Part shown: in pieces, positions 18,401 to 25,701 of the stretch
How the letters are laid out: each line of letters begins with the position of its first letter
How positions within the stretch are numbered: the first letter of the stretch is position 1
From: Nitrospira sp.
Lineage (GTDB): Bacteria; Nitrospirota; Nitrospiria; Nitrospirales; Nitrospiraceae
NCBI GenBank assembly: GCA_024998625.1
Contig: JACOEL010000014.1
Span: 52,714-116,713 of the forward strand
Reading direction: 5' to 3'
Length of the DNA: 64,000 bases
Notes under the pieces: model-generated
What the model saw: the letters and a program-made list of their open reading frames with translations, nothing else
Databases searched by the model: none
What the model was told of the DNA's origin: nothing
Position numbers and translations under genes: made by a program

Positions 18401-20302
18401 GAAGAAGCCGTTTTGCCTCCGATCGAACCAACGCAAGAGTCGTTCGTCGCTCCCTCGTCAGAGCTCGCGGAAGCTCCTGCAGAGTCTGTGGCTTCTTCGG
18501 ATGAGCAGGCGCCGACTCCAACGGCTCAGGCCGATCCTCCGACCGACGCAGGTGAGGGGTTGCGAATTCTGTGGGATCACTCGTCGTCTAAGCCGACTCC
18601 GAGCGCCTCAACCGGGAACATGTTGACACGCTGGCTCAAGAAGTCCGCAGGACCGGTTCCGGCCGAAATTGCTGAAGCCAATCCCCCAGCGACCGTTTCC
18701 GATGAAGCGCCGGCTCCTCTTCCTACCCTGTCTGTCGAGCAACAAGAACCCACCGTTGTTGCGGCGGAACGCCCGCCCGACGAACAGGAAACTGCGGCGC
18801 CTACGCCCCTGGACGCGCCCGTTGCTCGCCCCCAGCCGAGTCAGCCTGTCGGAGCCGGCGCGTGGACTCGAATGGGCGAACTGGTGGCCTCTCTGGTTGG
18901 AGCCGGGGTCTCGACGACCCAATCGTTAGTCGTCATGGCTCTCGCGCTGGTCGGGCTCACGCTGGTACTGATCGGCGGAGTGGTCGGTGCGGTCGCTTTG
19001 GCGTGGCTCGTCCTGGAGGAGCAGCCCAGCGCGGCCTATCGCACGATGACGTCGGCGCCGCAACATTCATTGCAGGATTCCAGCAAGAACGGATATGTCC
19101 TTCTCCTTGGATTCGGCGCCGCGGCGTCCCAGGATCCTGTACGGGCCGGGATGGACCGGCGTGTCGAAGGGGCCGATCGTGCCTATGCCCACACCTGCCT
19201 GACCGGTGAGGGAGTATCGTCCGGCGGGGATCAGGGGGCTTCGGCGGAGTCGGTGGGCAAGTGGATGAAGACTGCCGATCCGGCGGCGCAGATGCGCGCG
19301 GAGGCGACGGATGTGAAGGGATGGGCATCCCGGGCCGAGGTCAGTATGGGCCGATACCGGCAGTGGCTGACAAAGCCCTTTGAAGATTGGGGCTATGGGC
19401 AATCGATCACTCCGAACTGCAGCCTCATTCTCTATGCTCATCAACTCTATATTGCCGAGGGGTTTGCGCAGGATGTCGAGGCCGGGGTCGCGCGACTTGA
19501 AACCGACTTGACGGCTTGGCGTACGGTCTTGGGGCAGGCCAAAACATTGCCGGTGAAAATGCTGGCCAGTGCCGCGATGAACGATGACATCATGGTCATG
19601 AGCGGACTCTTGCTCCGGCCTGAGCTTGACGACCGGTTCGTCAGCCGATTGGCCAAACTCGCCCGGCCGCTTGAACAGGCAGAGCAGTCGGTCCGTTGGC
19701 CGATGCAGAGTCAGTTCGTGCTGGCCACCAAGACGCTGGCCGAAGCGTTGGCCGAGGACCGATCCGATGTTCGACCGTTCTATGGCTCCATCGCGGCAGC
19801 GTTACCGTTGCCGAAGCAGCGCCGGTTCAATGCCTATGCGCAATATTATGAAGCCGCGGGCAAGGCTGCTGCAGAGGGGCGATACACCGATTTGCCGAAA
19901 CAGTCTCAGTTCGTGCACGCGCCCCCGTATGGGATCGGGGACATGGTGATGAATCCCATCGAAAGCCTCGTCGGGGTGGATCCCCTTCCGACATGGGAGA
20001 CCTACGCAGGTCGAGTGCTGGAAACGGATGCGCGCTTACGGCTGGCGTCCCTGCAGGCCTGGTTGCGCCGGACACCACCGGAGCAAGACCTGCTCACCAG
20101 AATTGCCAAGGCGGGGCAAGGCGTCTACGACCCCTTCACCGGTTTCCCCATGCTGGTGAATATGAAGAAGGGCATCCTCTATAGTGTCGGCCAGGACTTG
20201 AAGGACAATGAAGCACAGGACCGGTTCGACCTGGTGGCGCCAATTCCCTCGGTCGCATGGGCCGGTGGAAAGCGGCCTGTAGACGCCGATAAATCCAAGT
20301 AA
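15410..20302 (+). CDS. Giant TPR / low-complexity / single-span membrane protein
   Basis: A 1630-residue protein starting at GTG 15410. Residues about 25-175 look like tetratricopeptide repeats (ALLEDAITQMNAGKYGRASSALKDLLALDP, LLGRVYEEKGDVMAAVAEYGKAVE). Residues about 200-1150 are a very long Pro/Ala/Glu/Val-rich, probably disordered region. It carries five copies of a M-P-W-[DE]-Q-[IV]-E motif at residues 226, 370, 439, 540 and 681. A transmembrane helix follows at about 1173-1203, then a 420-residue C-terminal domain of unknown type with helices and conserved-looking W/Y residues. If the helix is a single crossing, the TPR and disordered part would be cytoplasmic and the C-terminal domain periplasmic, or the reverse. 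No catalytic motif is seen. The architecture recalls FimV-like scaffold proteins, but no peptidoglycan-binding motif was found. Parts of this passage exceed single motifs; positions are approximate. Confidence 0.75.
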   Translation: MRSDKKSPLKSDKKIPPKVQKKGTIGFNKKSALLEDAITQMNAGKYGRASSALKDLLALDPLNAEARRLFATLHLRLGSLMSARTAFESLAREAMERQDYWLAESLLREYLTAGPRYVPFLEMLGRVYEEKGDVMAAVAEYGKAVEVLLEDPDTDHPNRASDLFARIRSLAPGSPVAFRFAAMFDTVTGQVLQASPQPSAVDALNETAQAPAFTETPPDTDSAEVMPWEQVETVSSDVPRQEEIQISAVEQSPEVIAAATPSSTLEAVTEGLPQAKPEESLSVTLPVDASQESEVQPQSAFSVSAVTPAVEPVQGVGESDLPVLGLAPASTEPPEIVSAPVAEVSRPMIDASAKTGPESIATPSAQSAPMPWDQVEEAAGIIPPQPDGPAASPAGIGPPPSGETASTPSVAESAVPTIEVLTQSSAHPIATAPASPAPMPWDQIEEVAVVIPSLPPSPEPFMVEPESLPPTQSEVSTLPLDGVAPVQPVEHEPPVAAAPMSLDEMGLSPPASGPLAPTIEVLTQASNHPIAQAPTSPAPMPWDQIEEATGAVDPRTETLLEPGTAEVKQTIESSATNQAAEVGQAAESLPSSRPAELTSSGLSWEEILAAVAAMQASPPPAQTLSDGEQKPASDAAVQEQMAGAFTATPVPAEEESPLFEATVSGIPADQAGAVTPLSAPMPWEQIEVDEVTIPRQEPEPEFGSASAEGAVAVQDSTVARSVVSDAVEATVAGAACSVETVADRAVEPAATGASEWRILSPDTPIAAPEDSACIPVEPSKAVEAPTPDAVPEAEQSAESTIDRAEEPPLRLADSESVVATVSEEPSPVPVEPVTEFAIAASTDVTPMEPERVAVVEPQAPVGEGVAELPSEPVQPVEQPAEILCAQEVMAEPAREAVAEDLAPAATPLLADGKSVAGVGPVDPLSPAALKVTPEQEPEMALVDQERSSTPAVEIRDVDTVAPSQSVILPVEAPLTPVMPGPEAVSLFPAPRPVIEEAEEAVLPPIEPTQESFVAPSSELAEAPAESVASSDEQAPTPTAQADPPTDAGEGLRILWDHSSSKPTPSASTGNMLTRWLKKSAGPVPAEIAEANPPATVSDEAPAPLPTLSVEQQEPTVVAAERPPDEQETAAPTPLDAPVARPQPSQPVGAGAWTRMGELVASLVGAGVSTTQSLVVMALALVGLTLVLIGGVVGAVALAWLVLEEQPSAAYRTMTSAPQHSLQDSSKNGYVLLLGFGAAASQDPVRAGMDRRVEGADRAYAHTCLTGEGVSSGGDQGASAESVGKWMKTADPAAQMRAEATDVKGWASRAEVSMGRYRQWLTKPFEDWGYGQSITPNCSLILYAHQLYIAEGFAQDVEAGVARLETDLTAWRTVLGQAKTLPVKMLASAAMNDDIMVMSGLLLRPELDDRFVSRLAKLARPLEQAEQSVRWPMQSQFVLATKTLAEALAEDRSDVRPFYGSIAAALPLPKQRRFNAYAQYYEAAGKAAAEGRYTDLPKQSQFVHAPPYGIGDMVMNPIESLVGVDPLPTWETYAGRVLETDARLRLASLQAWLRRTPPEQDLLTRIAKAGQGVYDPFTGFPMLVNMKKGILYSVGQDLKDNEAQDRFDLVAPIPSVAWAGGKRPVDADKSK
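16652..17053. repeat. Duplicated 99-bp coding block inside the giant protein gene
   Basis: Two in-frame 33-codon blocks at 16652-16750 and 16955-17053 encode nearly the same peptide: PTIEVLTQSSAHPIATAP... and PTIEVLTQASNHPIAQAP..., both ending in PAPMPWDQIEE. Three more copies of the PMPWxQ core (codons starting 16085, 16517 and 17450) lack the left part. This indicates growth of the disordered region by internal duplication. Confidence 0.85.
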
Positions 20303-20691
20303 CCCAATCCCCTCAACCACATTCTGCTCTGCTGTTGACCCTCCCTCCCACCTTCCCTTTCCGTCCGGTCAACCTGAAGCATCCTGGTGCGTTGTCCTCT
20401 CCTAGCACGCGGTCTTCCAGGAAGGGGAGAGGGCATGACTATCCATAGACGTGAAGAGGCGATGAGCGAGCGGATGGTCGGCGATGCCGTGGTGCATTGC
20501 CTGCCTTTTCTTGATTTCACGGTCGTTCGAGTCAAGAATCGAACCGACCTCAGCTCCCCCAGGGCCACCCGTGTCGGCGTTCGGAGAAGTGTTCAAAGTG
20601 TTCAATATGGGACTTGCCCGCAGCAGGCGTTCCTCCTGTCGGCAGGTATTGGAGATGCTGGTCTAGCAGGTTGCCGCGTGGAAGGGGATAG
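20303..20691. other. Intergenic region before the sigma-factor operon
   Basis: About 390 bases. Open frames lack domain character. The stretch near 20590-20620 (GTTCAAAGTGTTCAATATG) contains a direct repeat of GTGTTCAA and could include regulatory sites, but no clean promoter can be assigned. Confidence 0.35.
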
Positions 20692-21315
20692 GTGGGAGTG
20701 AACGGCTGTCATTCCCAGATTGCCGTCGATGGAGAGCCAGGCAGCCTGTGCCTGGGTGAGAGGGTGGGATCACTGGATCGAACCCAGGCATTGGATCGGT
20801 TCCTGGCAGGGATTGAGCGGCGCGCATTCCGCATGGCACATATTGCCACGGGGAATGAGGATGAGGCGCTCGATCTGGTGCAGGATGCCATGTTGAAGCT
20901 GGCGCACAAGTATGGTGAACGGGCCGAGGAAGAATGGGGCCCGCTGTTCCACTGTATTCTGCAGAGCCGCATCCGGGACTGGTATCGCCGAGAGAGGGTG
21001 CGCAATCGCCTGCGGGAATTTTTCCGCGTCTCCCAGGATGAAGAGGAGGGGGAAGATCCGCTGGAACAGATTGCGGATGCCACCGCCGTGGCGCCGGATG
21101 AGGACGTCCAGCGTAAACGTGCTTGCGCGGAGCTGGATGTGGCGTTGCGAGCCCTCCCGCTCCGACAACAGCAGGCATTTCTGTTGCGCATTTGGGAAGA
21201 GCTGGATGTCGCGCAAACGGCTCAAGCCATGGGCTGTTCGCAGGGCAGTGTCAAAACGCATTTGTTCCGGGCATTGCAGGTGTTGCGAACGCGATTGGGA
21301 GCGCATTGGCCATGA
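20692..21315 (+). CDS. ECF-type RNA polymerase sigma factor
   Basis: A 207-residue sigma-70-family factor with regions 2 and 4 only. Region 2 shows RRAFRMAHIATGNEDEALDLVQDAMLKLA and WGPLFHCILQSRIRDWYRRERVR. Region 4 shows ALPLRQQQAFLLRIWEELDVAQTAQAMGCSQGSVKTHLFRAL, a helix-turn-helix for the -35 element. An acidic linker (QDEEEGEDPLEQIAD) joins them. The first 30 residues are not typical, so the true start may be the GTG at 20767 rather than 20692. Its stop overlaps the ATG of the next gene (ATGA), so the downstream membrane protein is translationally coupled and a likely anti-sigma candidate. Confidence 0.9.
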   Translation: MGVNGCHSQIAVDGEPGSLCLGERVGSLDRTQALDRFLAGIERRAFRMAHIATGNEDEALDLVQDAMLKLAHKYGERAEEEWGPLFHCILQSRIRDWYRRERVRNRLREFFRVSQDEEEGEDPLEQIADATAVAPDEDVQRKRACAELDVALRALPLRQQQAFLLRIWEELDVAQTAQAMGCSQGSVKTHLFRALQVLRTRLGAHWP

Positions 21316-21671
21316 ACGAACGATCGGACGAACAACGGAATCCGCTCGCGGTGGCGGCGAAACACCTCCTCGATCACAGTGTGCAGGATCTCGATCAGAA
21401 GACGATGCTGTCGGTGCAGCGGGCCAGACTGGCTGCGTTGGAGGCGGTTTCGCGTCGGCGGCAACCTTGGATCCGGTGGGCCGGAGGTGTGGCGTTGGCG
21501 TCGATGATGGCACTGGCCGTCAGCATGTGGACGTGGCAATCCAATAGTGCGAACCACTCCTCTCTTCTGCTCGAAGATCTTGAGTTGATGCAATCACCTG
21601 AAAATATCGAATTGTCGGAAGATTTCGAATTTTATCACTGGCTGGCCGATGGCACCAGCACGACCGGCTAG
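21312..21671 (+). CDS. Membrane-anchored protein, DUF3619-like, possible anti-sigma factor
   Basis: A 119-residue protein with a soluble N-terminal part (about 1-52, KHLLDHSVQDLDQKTMLSVQRARLAALEA) and one transmembrane helix (about 55-75). A short acidic periplasmic tail follows (LLLEDLELMQSPENIELSEDFEFYHWL). This layout and its coupling to a sigma factor resemble the DUF3619 proteins found after ECF sigma factors in Betaproteobacteria. An anti-sigma role is inferred from context; no ZAS zinc motif is present. Confidence 0.65.
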   Translation: MNERSDEQRNPLAVAAKHLLDHSVQDLDQKTMLSVQRARLAALEAVSRRRQPWIRWAGGVALASMMALAVSMWTWQSNSANHSSLLLEDLELMQSPENIELSEDFEFYHWLADGTSTTG

Positions 21672-21975
21672 GCATTGGCTGTGGCCCGGTCTGTGTCTGG
21701 TTGCCTCGCTGGCCCAGGCAGCTCCGGAGCCGGCGCCGAAACCGGACGAGATCGATGCCGATTTTCTCGACTTCCTGGGGTCCTGGCAGAACGACTCAGG
21801 CCGCTGGGTGGATCCATTCGAAGTCACCGAGGATGTTCCCAGAGACGAACGTCTGACATCGAAGGACGATACGAGAGGCCCGGCGACAAGTCCCCGAAGA
21901 CCGTCGAAGGGCGGCGAGCAGAAGCGTAATTCGAACGTGCCACCTGATTCGATGAGGATGCAGACCGGACCATGA
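21649..21975 (+). CDS. Exported small protein in the sigma operon, unknown
   Basis: A 108-residue protein overlapping the previous gene by 23 bases. It has a signal peptide-like start (ARHWLWPGLCLVASLAQAAPEPAP, probable cleavage after AQA). The mature part has a conserved-looking DEIDADFLDFLGSWQNDSGRWVDPFE segment, then a charged, probably disordered tail. The acidic core resembles small proteins found between the membrane protein and the DUF3106 gene in related operons. Function unknown. Confidence 0.6.
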   Translation: MAPARPARHWLWPGLCLVASLAQAAPEPAPKPDEIDADFLDFLGSWQNDSGRWVDPFEVTEDVPRDERLTSKDDTRGPATSPRRPSKGGEQKRNSNVPPDSMRMQTGP

Positions 21976-22478
21976 GAGCGTTGTTGGTGTGTGTAATCGT
22001 GCTGGGATGCGGCGTGGCTTCTGCCTGGGCGCAGGGCGATCCGGCGGGCGTGCCGTGGAGGCAGTTGAGCCCCGGCGAGCAGCAACTGCTGCAACGGTTC
22101 AGCGACAACTGGGATCAGCTGCCTCCGCGTAAACAACAACGGTTGCGTAACGGGGCGCAGCAGTGGGGGACGATGACGCCGGAAGAGCGTCAGGAAGCCA
22201 AACAACGGTTCAAACAATGGCGGACGCTTCCGCCGGAGCAGCAGCAACAGCTGCGCGAGCGGTATCAGCAGTTTCGCCAGCTTCCTCCTGAACAACGCGA
22301 GTCGGTGCGCGATGCCCGGCGGTGGTTCAGGTCCCTCCCGCCCGAACAGCGTAAAGAGCTGCGGGAAAAATTCAAAAGCATGTCCCCGGAGGAACGGCGC
22401 GCCTACCGGCGTGAACTGCGTCGTCAGTATGGCGGGAATGGCGGCGGACAGGCCCCCGCTGGGTCATCGGCACAGTAA
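21972..22478 (+). CDS. DUF3106 repeat protein, periplasmic
   Basis: A 168-residue protein with a signal peptide (about 1-21, cleavage near AWA-QG). The body is built from about seven short repeats around [LM]-[SP]-P-x-x-[QR]: QLSPGEQQLL, QLPPRKQQRL, TMTPEERQE, TLPPEQQQQL, QLPPEQRES, SLPPEQRKE and SMSPEERRA, each followed by a basic helical segment. This is the DUF3106 pattern. It overlaps the preceding gene by 4 bases, so all four genes of the sigma operon are coupled. The helical, charged repeats recall Spy/CpxP-like periplasmic proteins, but that is only a resemblance. Confidence 0.8.
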   Translation: MRALLVCVIVLGCGVASAWAQGDPAGVPWRQLSPGEQQLLQRFSDNWDQLPPRKQQRLRNGAQQWGTMTPEERQEAKQRFKQWRTLPPEQQQQLRERYQQFRQLPPEQRESVRDARRWFRSLPPEQRKELREKFKSMSPEERRAYRRELRRQYGGNGGGQAPAGSSAQ

Positions 22479-22527
22479 TCATTGGAGGGTGCCGATCGGT
22501 CTCTCCCCATGACACGTTCTTCGTGCA

Positions 22528-23502
22528 CTAGTGGGTAGATTCAGACGCTGAATCAGCAGAATCCGTTTTCCGGCCGTCTTTCACGTAGACGCTACCGGGC
22601 CGGCTCTTGGCGACCTTCTTCAATTCCGAGGCAATCTTACTGACATCTCCCGGGTGGGAGATCACGCGATGTTCATTCGTCACCACGGCGATGGACAGAC
22701 TCATGATGGGAAATCGTTCGTGGTTACCGCGGCGGTCGACGGAGTCGATGAATCCTGCCTGTCGATCTTCCGGATCGTAGAAATCCGGAATGACCAGGTC
22801 GAACCGCTTGATGAGGGTTTGGCAAATCGCATCGATGGCGGAGGGGGCGCTCATAAACACAAAATCGTCTCCACCCACATGCCCGACGAATCCGTCGGGG
22901 CCGGTCAGTTCGCTGACCACGGTCGTAAGGATGCGGCAGGTGACAACCAGGACTTCGTCCCCGCGGGCGTAGCCATACCGGTCGTTGAACGATTTGAAGT
23001 TGTCGATATCCAGATAGGCCAGCGCAAAGGGTGCCCGGCTTTCGATGCGCGCGGTCGTTTCATGGAGAATCGTACTGTTGCCGGGGAGTCTGGTGAGGGG
23101 ATTGGCGTCCAGTGAACGTTCAAGCCGGCTCAGGCAGAGGCGCACCCGTTGCGGCACTTCGTCGGGACGGTAGGGCACGGCGATATAGTCGTCTACCCCG
23201 AGCGTCGCCCAATCCAGATCGTTGACCCGGATATCACGAACCAGGATGATCAGGGGCAATCGTCCCAGGAAGGGGTCGGCGCGCAAGTCCCGGGCTAACG
23301 TATCTGCCGAGCGGCCGTTGGTGCCTTCGGCGGCGAGCACGAGACAGGGCGGATCATGCACCAGTTCGTGCATTGCCAGGCGGCCGGCATCCGCTGCCAC
23401 CACCGTCAATCCAGACCGGTTCAATCCTGCCGTCAGCCGCTCGATTTCAAGCGGATCGCTGTGCAGCAACAAAATGCGCCGGTTCGGTGGAGACCCGCTC
23501 AT
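22528..23502 (-). CDS. Diguanylate cyclase with a degenerate receiver domain
   Basis: A 324-residue protein with an N-terminal CheY-like domain (RILLLHSDPLEIERL, about 9-125) and a C-terminal GGDEF domain (about 145-305). The active site reads GGDDF, which is compatible with cyclic di-GMP synthesis; DIDNFKSFNDRYGYARGDEVL is the usual nucleotide/metal site. In the receiver the beta-3 acceptor position lies in CLVLAAEG, so the phosphorylatable Asp seems absent, and no RxxD inhibitory site precedes GGDDF. It is the last gene of a three-gene operon and overlaps the HDOD gene by 4 bases. The three PilZ proteins in this window could be targets of its product. Confidence 0.88.
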   Translation of the reverse strand: MSGSPPNRRILLLHSDPLEIERLTAGLNRSGLTVVAADAGRLAMHELVHDPPCLVLAAEGTNGRSADTLARDLRADPFLGRLPLIILVRDIRVNDLDWATLGVDDYIAVPYRPDEVPQRVRLCLSRLERSLDANPLTRLPGNSTILHETTARIESRAPFALAYLDIDNFKSFNDRYGYARGDEVLVVTCRILTTVVSELTGPDGFVGHVGGDDFVFMSAPSAIDAICQTLIKRFDLVIPDFYDPEDRQAGFIDSVDRRGNHERFPIMSLSIAVVTNEHRVISHPGDVSKIASELKKVAKSRPGSVYVKDGRKTDSADSASESTH

Positions 23503-24335
23503 AAGTAGTCGTCGATGGTCTGGAACTCTTCCGTAGCCTGGGCAAGACAGTGGGCGAGGCTCTGCGCATCCAGGCCCACCAGATCCCAGGCTTGCCGGGA
23601 CAGCGGGGGGACCAGGTCATCGCCGGGATTGCCGCAGGCCAGGCCCTTCACCAGCACATCGGCGACGTGCACGATGGCGGTTTGGAGCTTCGCGTCCTGA
23701 GCGGCCGCAGGGGTGTGATGGTGGAGAATGGGTTCGCGCAGACTGATCGGAAGATGCCAGGCCCTCGCGAGCCAGCCTCCGACGTCGGCATGGGTCACCT
23801 CGAACAATTCCTGCTCCACGTCCATAAGAGGCCGAGACGTGTTGCGGGTGACGGCTGTGATCTGCCGGCCGACATCGGGCCATTTGACATACAACACCAC
23901 CTTGCCGATGTCGTGCAGGAGCCCGGCCACAAAGACTTCCTCCGGAGTTTTCATGGCCGCCTTGGTGCCCAGAATATGCGCGGTCATCGCGACTCCCAGT
24001 GAGTGTCGCCAGAGTTCGTTCATGCCGGCGTTTCGCATCATGTCGAAGGCGGTTGCGCAGAGAGTGAGGCCCTTCACCACGTTCAACCCCAGGACCACCA
24101 CGGCATGGGCGACCGACGCGATACGCGAGGGAAAGCCGTAAAAGGGCGAATTGGCCAGCCGCAAGACTTTGGCGGACAGCACTTGGTCCTTTTCGATCAG
24201 CATGCCGATTTCTTCCGCCGACACGTTGGGGCGGCCGATCATGGAGGCCAGTTTCTGGACGACGTGCGGGAGAGTCGGCAACTCGCCGACCTGCTCGATT
24301 CGTCGATGGAGGTCGATCTTCTCTGACGGATTCAT
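23499..24335 (-). CDS. HDOD-domain signalling protein
   Basis: A 278-residue protein composed of one HDOD domain. The family pattern is clear: LPTLPHVVQKLASMI, VLSAKVLRLANSPFYGF, IASVAHAVVVLGLNVVKGL, GLLHDIGKVVLYVKWP and THADVGGWLARAWHLP. HDOD proteins are non-catalytic HD relatives that act in signalling. Although HDIGK is kept here, full phosphodiesterase metal sites are not expected. Start and stop overlap both neighbours by ATGA, indicating coupled translation with the upstream unknown gene and downstream GGDEF gene. Confidence 0.9.
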   Translation of the reverse strand: MNPSEKIDLHRRIEQVGELPTLPHVVQKLASMIGRPNVSAEEIGMLIEKDQVLSAKVLRLANSPFYGFPSRIASVAHAVVVLGLNVVKGLTLCATAFDMMRNAGMNELWRHSLGVAMTAHILGTKAAMKTPEEVFVAGLLHDIGKVVLYVKWPDVGRQITAVTRNTSRPLMDVEQELFEVTHADVGGWLARAWHLPISLREPILHHHTPAAAQDAKLQTAIVHVADVLVKGLACGNPGDDLVPPLSRQAWDLVGLDAQSLAHCLAQATEEFQTIDDYL

Positions 24336-24667
24336 GCCGATGGCCTCGCCTCCGGATGGTCGCTGATTCCATGCGTGGTTCGAAGGTGGAGGCGGATGGC
24401 CTCACGCAATTGGGATTGAATCGGATCCTGGGCCACCAGTCGAAAGCGGTGGTCGAGCTCGGCTTCCAACTCGTCGAGCGTCTTGCCGCTCGCGTCCCCG
24501 GCATCCCCTTCGACATAGACGGAGGTCAAGCCGAGGCGCTGCAATCGGGAGAGAGTCGCTTCATCCAACTCGGCGCCGACAGGAAGCACCACCAACCCAG
24601 CATTGTTGGTGACCGGTTTGGCGAGAATCATACCGGTCGTGAGTTCTTCGATGACGACTCGTTTCAT
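24332..24667 (-). CDS. Conserved small protein, first gene of HDOD-GGDEF operon
   Basis: A 111-residue soluble protein. The first half (MKRVVIEELTTGMILAKPVTNNAGLVVLPVGAELDEATLSRLQRLG) resembles the short N-terminal region that precedes HD-GYP and HDOD domains in signalling proteins: the M-x-L-A-x-P-V and L-x-x-G-x-x-L-x-x-x-x-x-x-x-L-x-x-x-G-V pattern. The rest is charged helix. Here it stands alone and is translationally coupled to the HDOD gene, suggesting a split version of that architecture. This is inference. Confidence 0.65.
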   Translation of the reverse strand: MKRVVIEELTTGMILAKPVTNNAGLVVLPVGAELDEATLSRLQRLGLTSVYVEGDAGDASGKTLDELEAELDHRFRLVAQDPIQSQLREAIRLHLRTTHGISDHPEARPSA

Positions 24668-24926
24668 GGATGCGCTTGCGTACCGTGCATGCGTTCAGCT
24701 GTGTGGTCGGTCACCATGGCATTCCTTGTGAGGACGACTCGCCCGTTCGAACATGGGGGTGCCCGTGTGGTCTCTATCGGAGTAAACTCTACTGAGCTTG
24801 AGGGGGCCGAAGGGGCCGGGTGATCGGCGGCTCGGTGGAAGTGCGGCGTGACTTGACAGAATGGGGCGCATTTCACAGAATCAAACGATTTGCCAGGAGG
24901 CTGTGGTTTCAAGAAGGGAGTGCGAG

Positions 24927-25610
24927 ATGAAGAGTGAGATTCTGTATCCCGGGGCCTTTCCGATGGTGCGTGTGTATCTGAACGAAGGCGAGACGGTGAA
25001 GGCCGAATCCGGCGCCATGGTGGCGGCCTCGCCGACGATCGATATCGAAAGCAAAATGGAAGGCGGTTTTCTGGGCGCCTTGTCGCGCAAGATGCTCAGC
25101 GGCGAGAAATTTTTCTTCCAGACGCTTCGCGCCAGCCGCGGAGCGGGAGAAGTGCTCCTGGCCCCGACGGTTCCCGGCGAAATTGTATTATTGGATCTCG
25201 ACGGCGTGAATGAATACATGGTGCAGAAGGACGGATTTCTGGCCGGCACGGAAGGTGTGAAGATCGAAAGCAAGATGCAGAGTCTCACGCGCGGCTTGTT
25301 GGGTGGCGAAGGGTTTTTTATCCTGAGGATCGGCGGGACCGGTCGGCTGATCCTGAACAGCTTCGGGGCGATCCACAAAATCGAGCTGAAGCCGAACGAA
25401 GAATATATCGTCGACAACAGCCATCTTGTGGCCTGGACGTCCACCACTACGTACAATATCGAAAAGGCCTCCTCCGGCTGGATCGCCAGCCTGACGTCAG
25501 GTGAAGGGCTGGTGTGTCGTTTCCGTGGCCCCGGCGTTGTCTACATCCAAAGTCGCAATCCCGGGAGCTTTGGGAATTGGATCAGACAATTCATCCCGGT
25601 GTCGGAATGA
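24927..25610 (+). CDS. AIM24 / TIGR00266-family protein
   Basis: A 227-residue protein matching the AIM24-like family of all-beta proteins: GAFPMVRVYLNEGETVKAESGAMVAASPTI, then GEILLLDL-type strand (PGEIVLLDLDGVNEYMVQKDGFLAG), NEEYIVDNSHLVAWTSTTTYNIEKA and FRGPGVVYIQSRNP. The biochemical role of the bacterial members is not established. The start is the ATG at 24927 with AAGAAGGGAG upstream; the frame extends to 24861 without family similarity. Confidence 0.9.
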   Translation: MKSEILYPGAFPMVRVYLNEGETVKAESGAMVAASPTIDIESKMEGGFLGALSRKMLSGEKFFFQTLRASRGAGEVLLAPTVPGEIVLLDLDGVNEYMVQKDGFLAGTEGVKIESKMQSLTRGLLGGEGFFILRIGGTGRLILNSFGAIHKIELKPNEEYIVDNSHLVAWTSTTTYNIEKASSGWIASLTSGEGLVCRFRGPGVVYIQSRNPGSFGNWIRQFIPVSE

Positions 25611-25701
25611 ATTCCGTCAAGCGTCAGTGGCCAAACGTCACTCGTGACATCCCAAAAGATTAGTTTGTGATCGATTGACGCATGACGGTTGACGATTCTT
25701 T

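Noticed and set aside
16000..18900. Several long open frames on both strands inside the giant protein gene
   Set aside because: They mirror the biased, stop-poor composition of the Pro/Ala/Glu-rich coding sequence; none has domain character or a ribosome binding site.
22100..22420. DUF3106 repeats as a possible DNA repeat array or CRISPR
   Set aside because: Repeats are degenerate at DNA level, in frame within one gene, and have no constant spacer structure.
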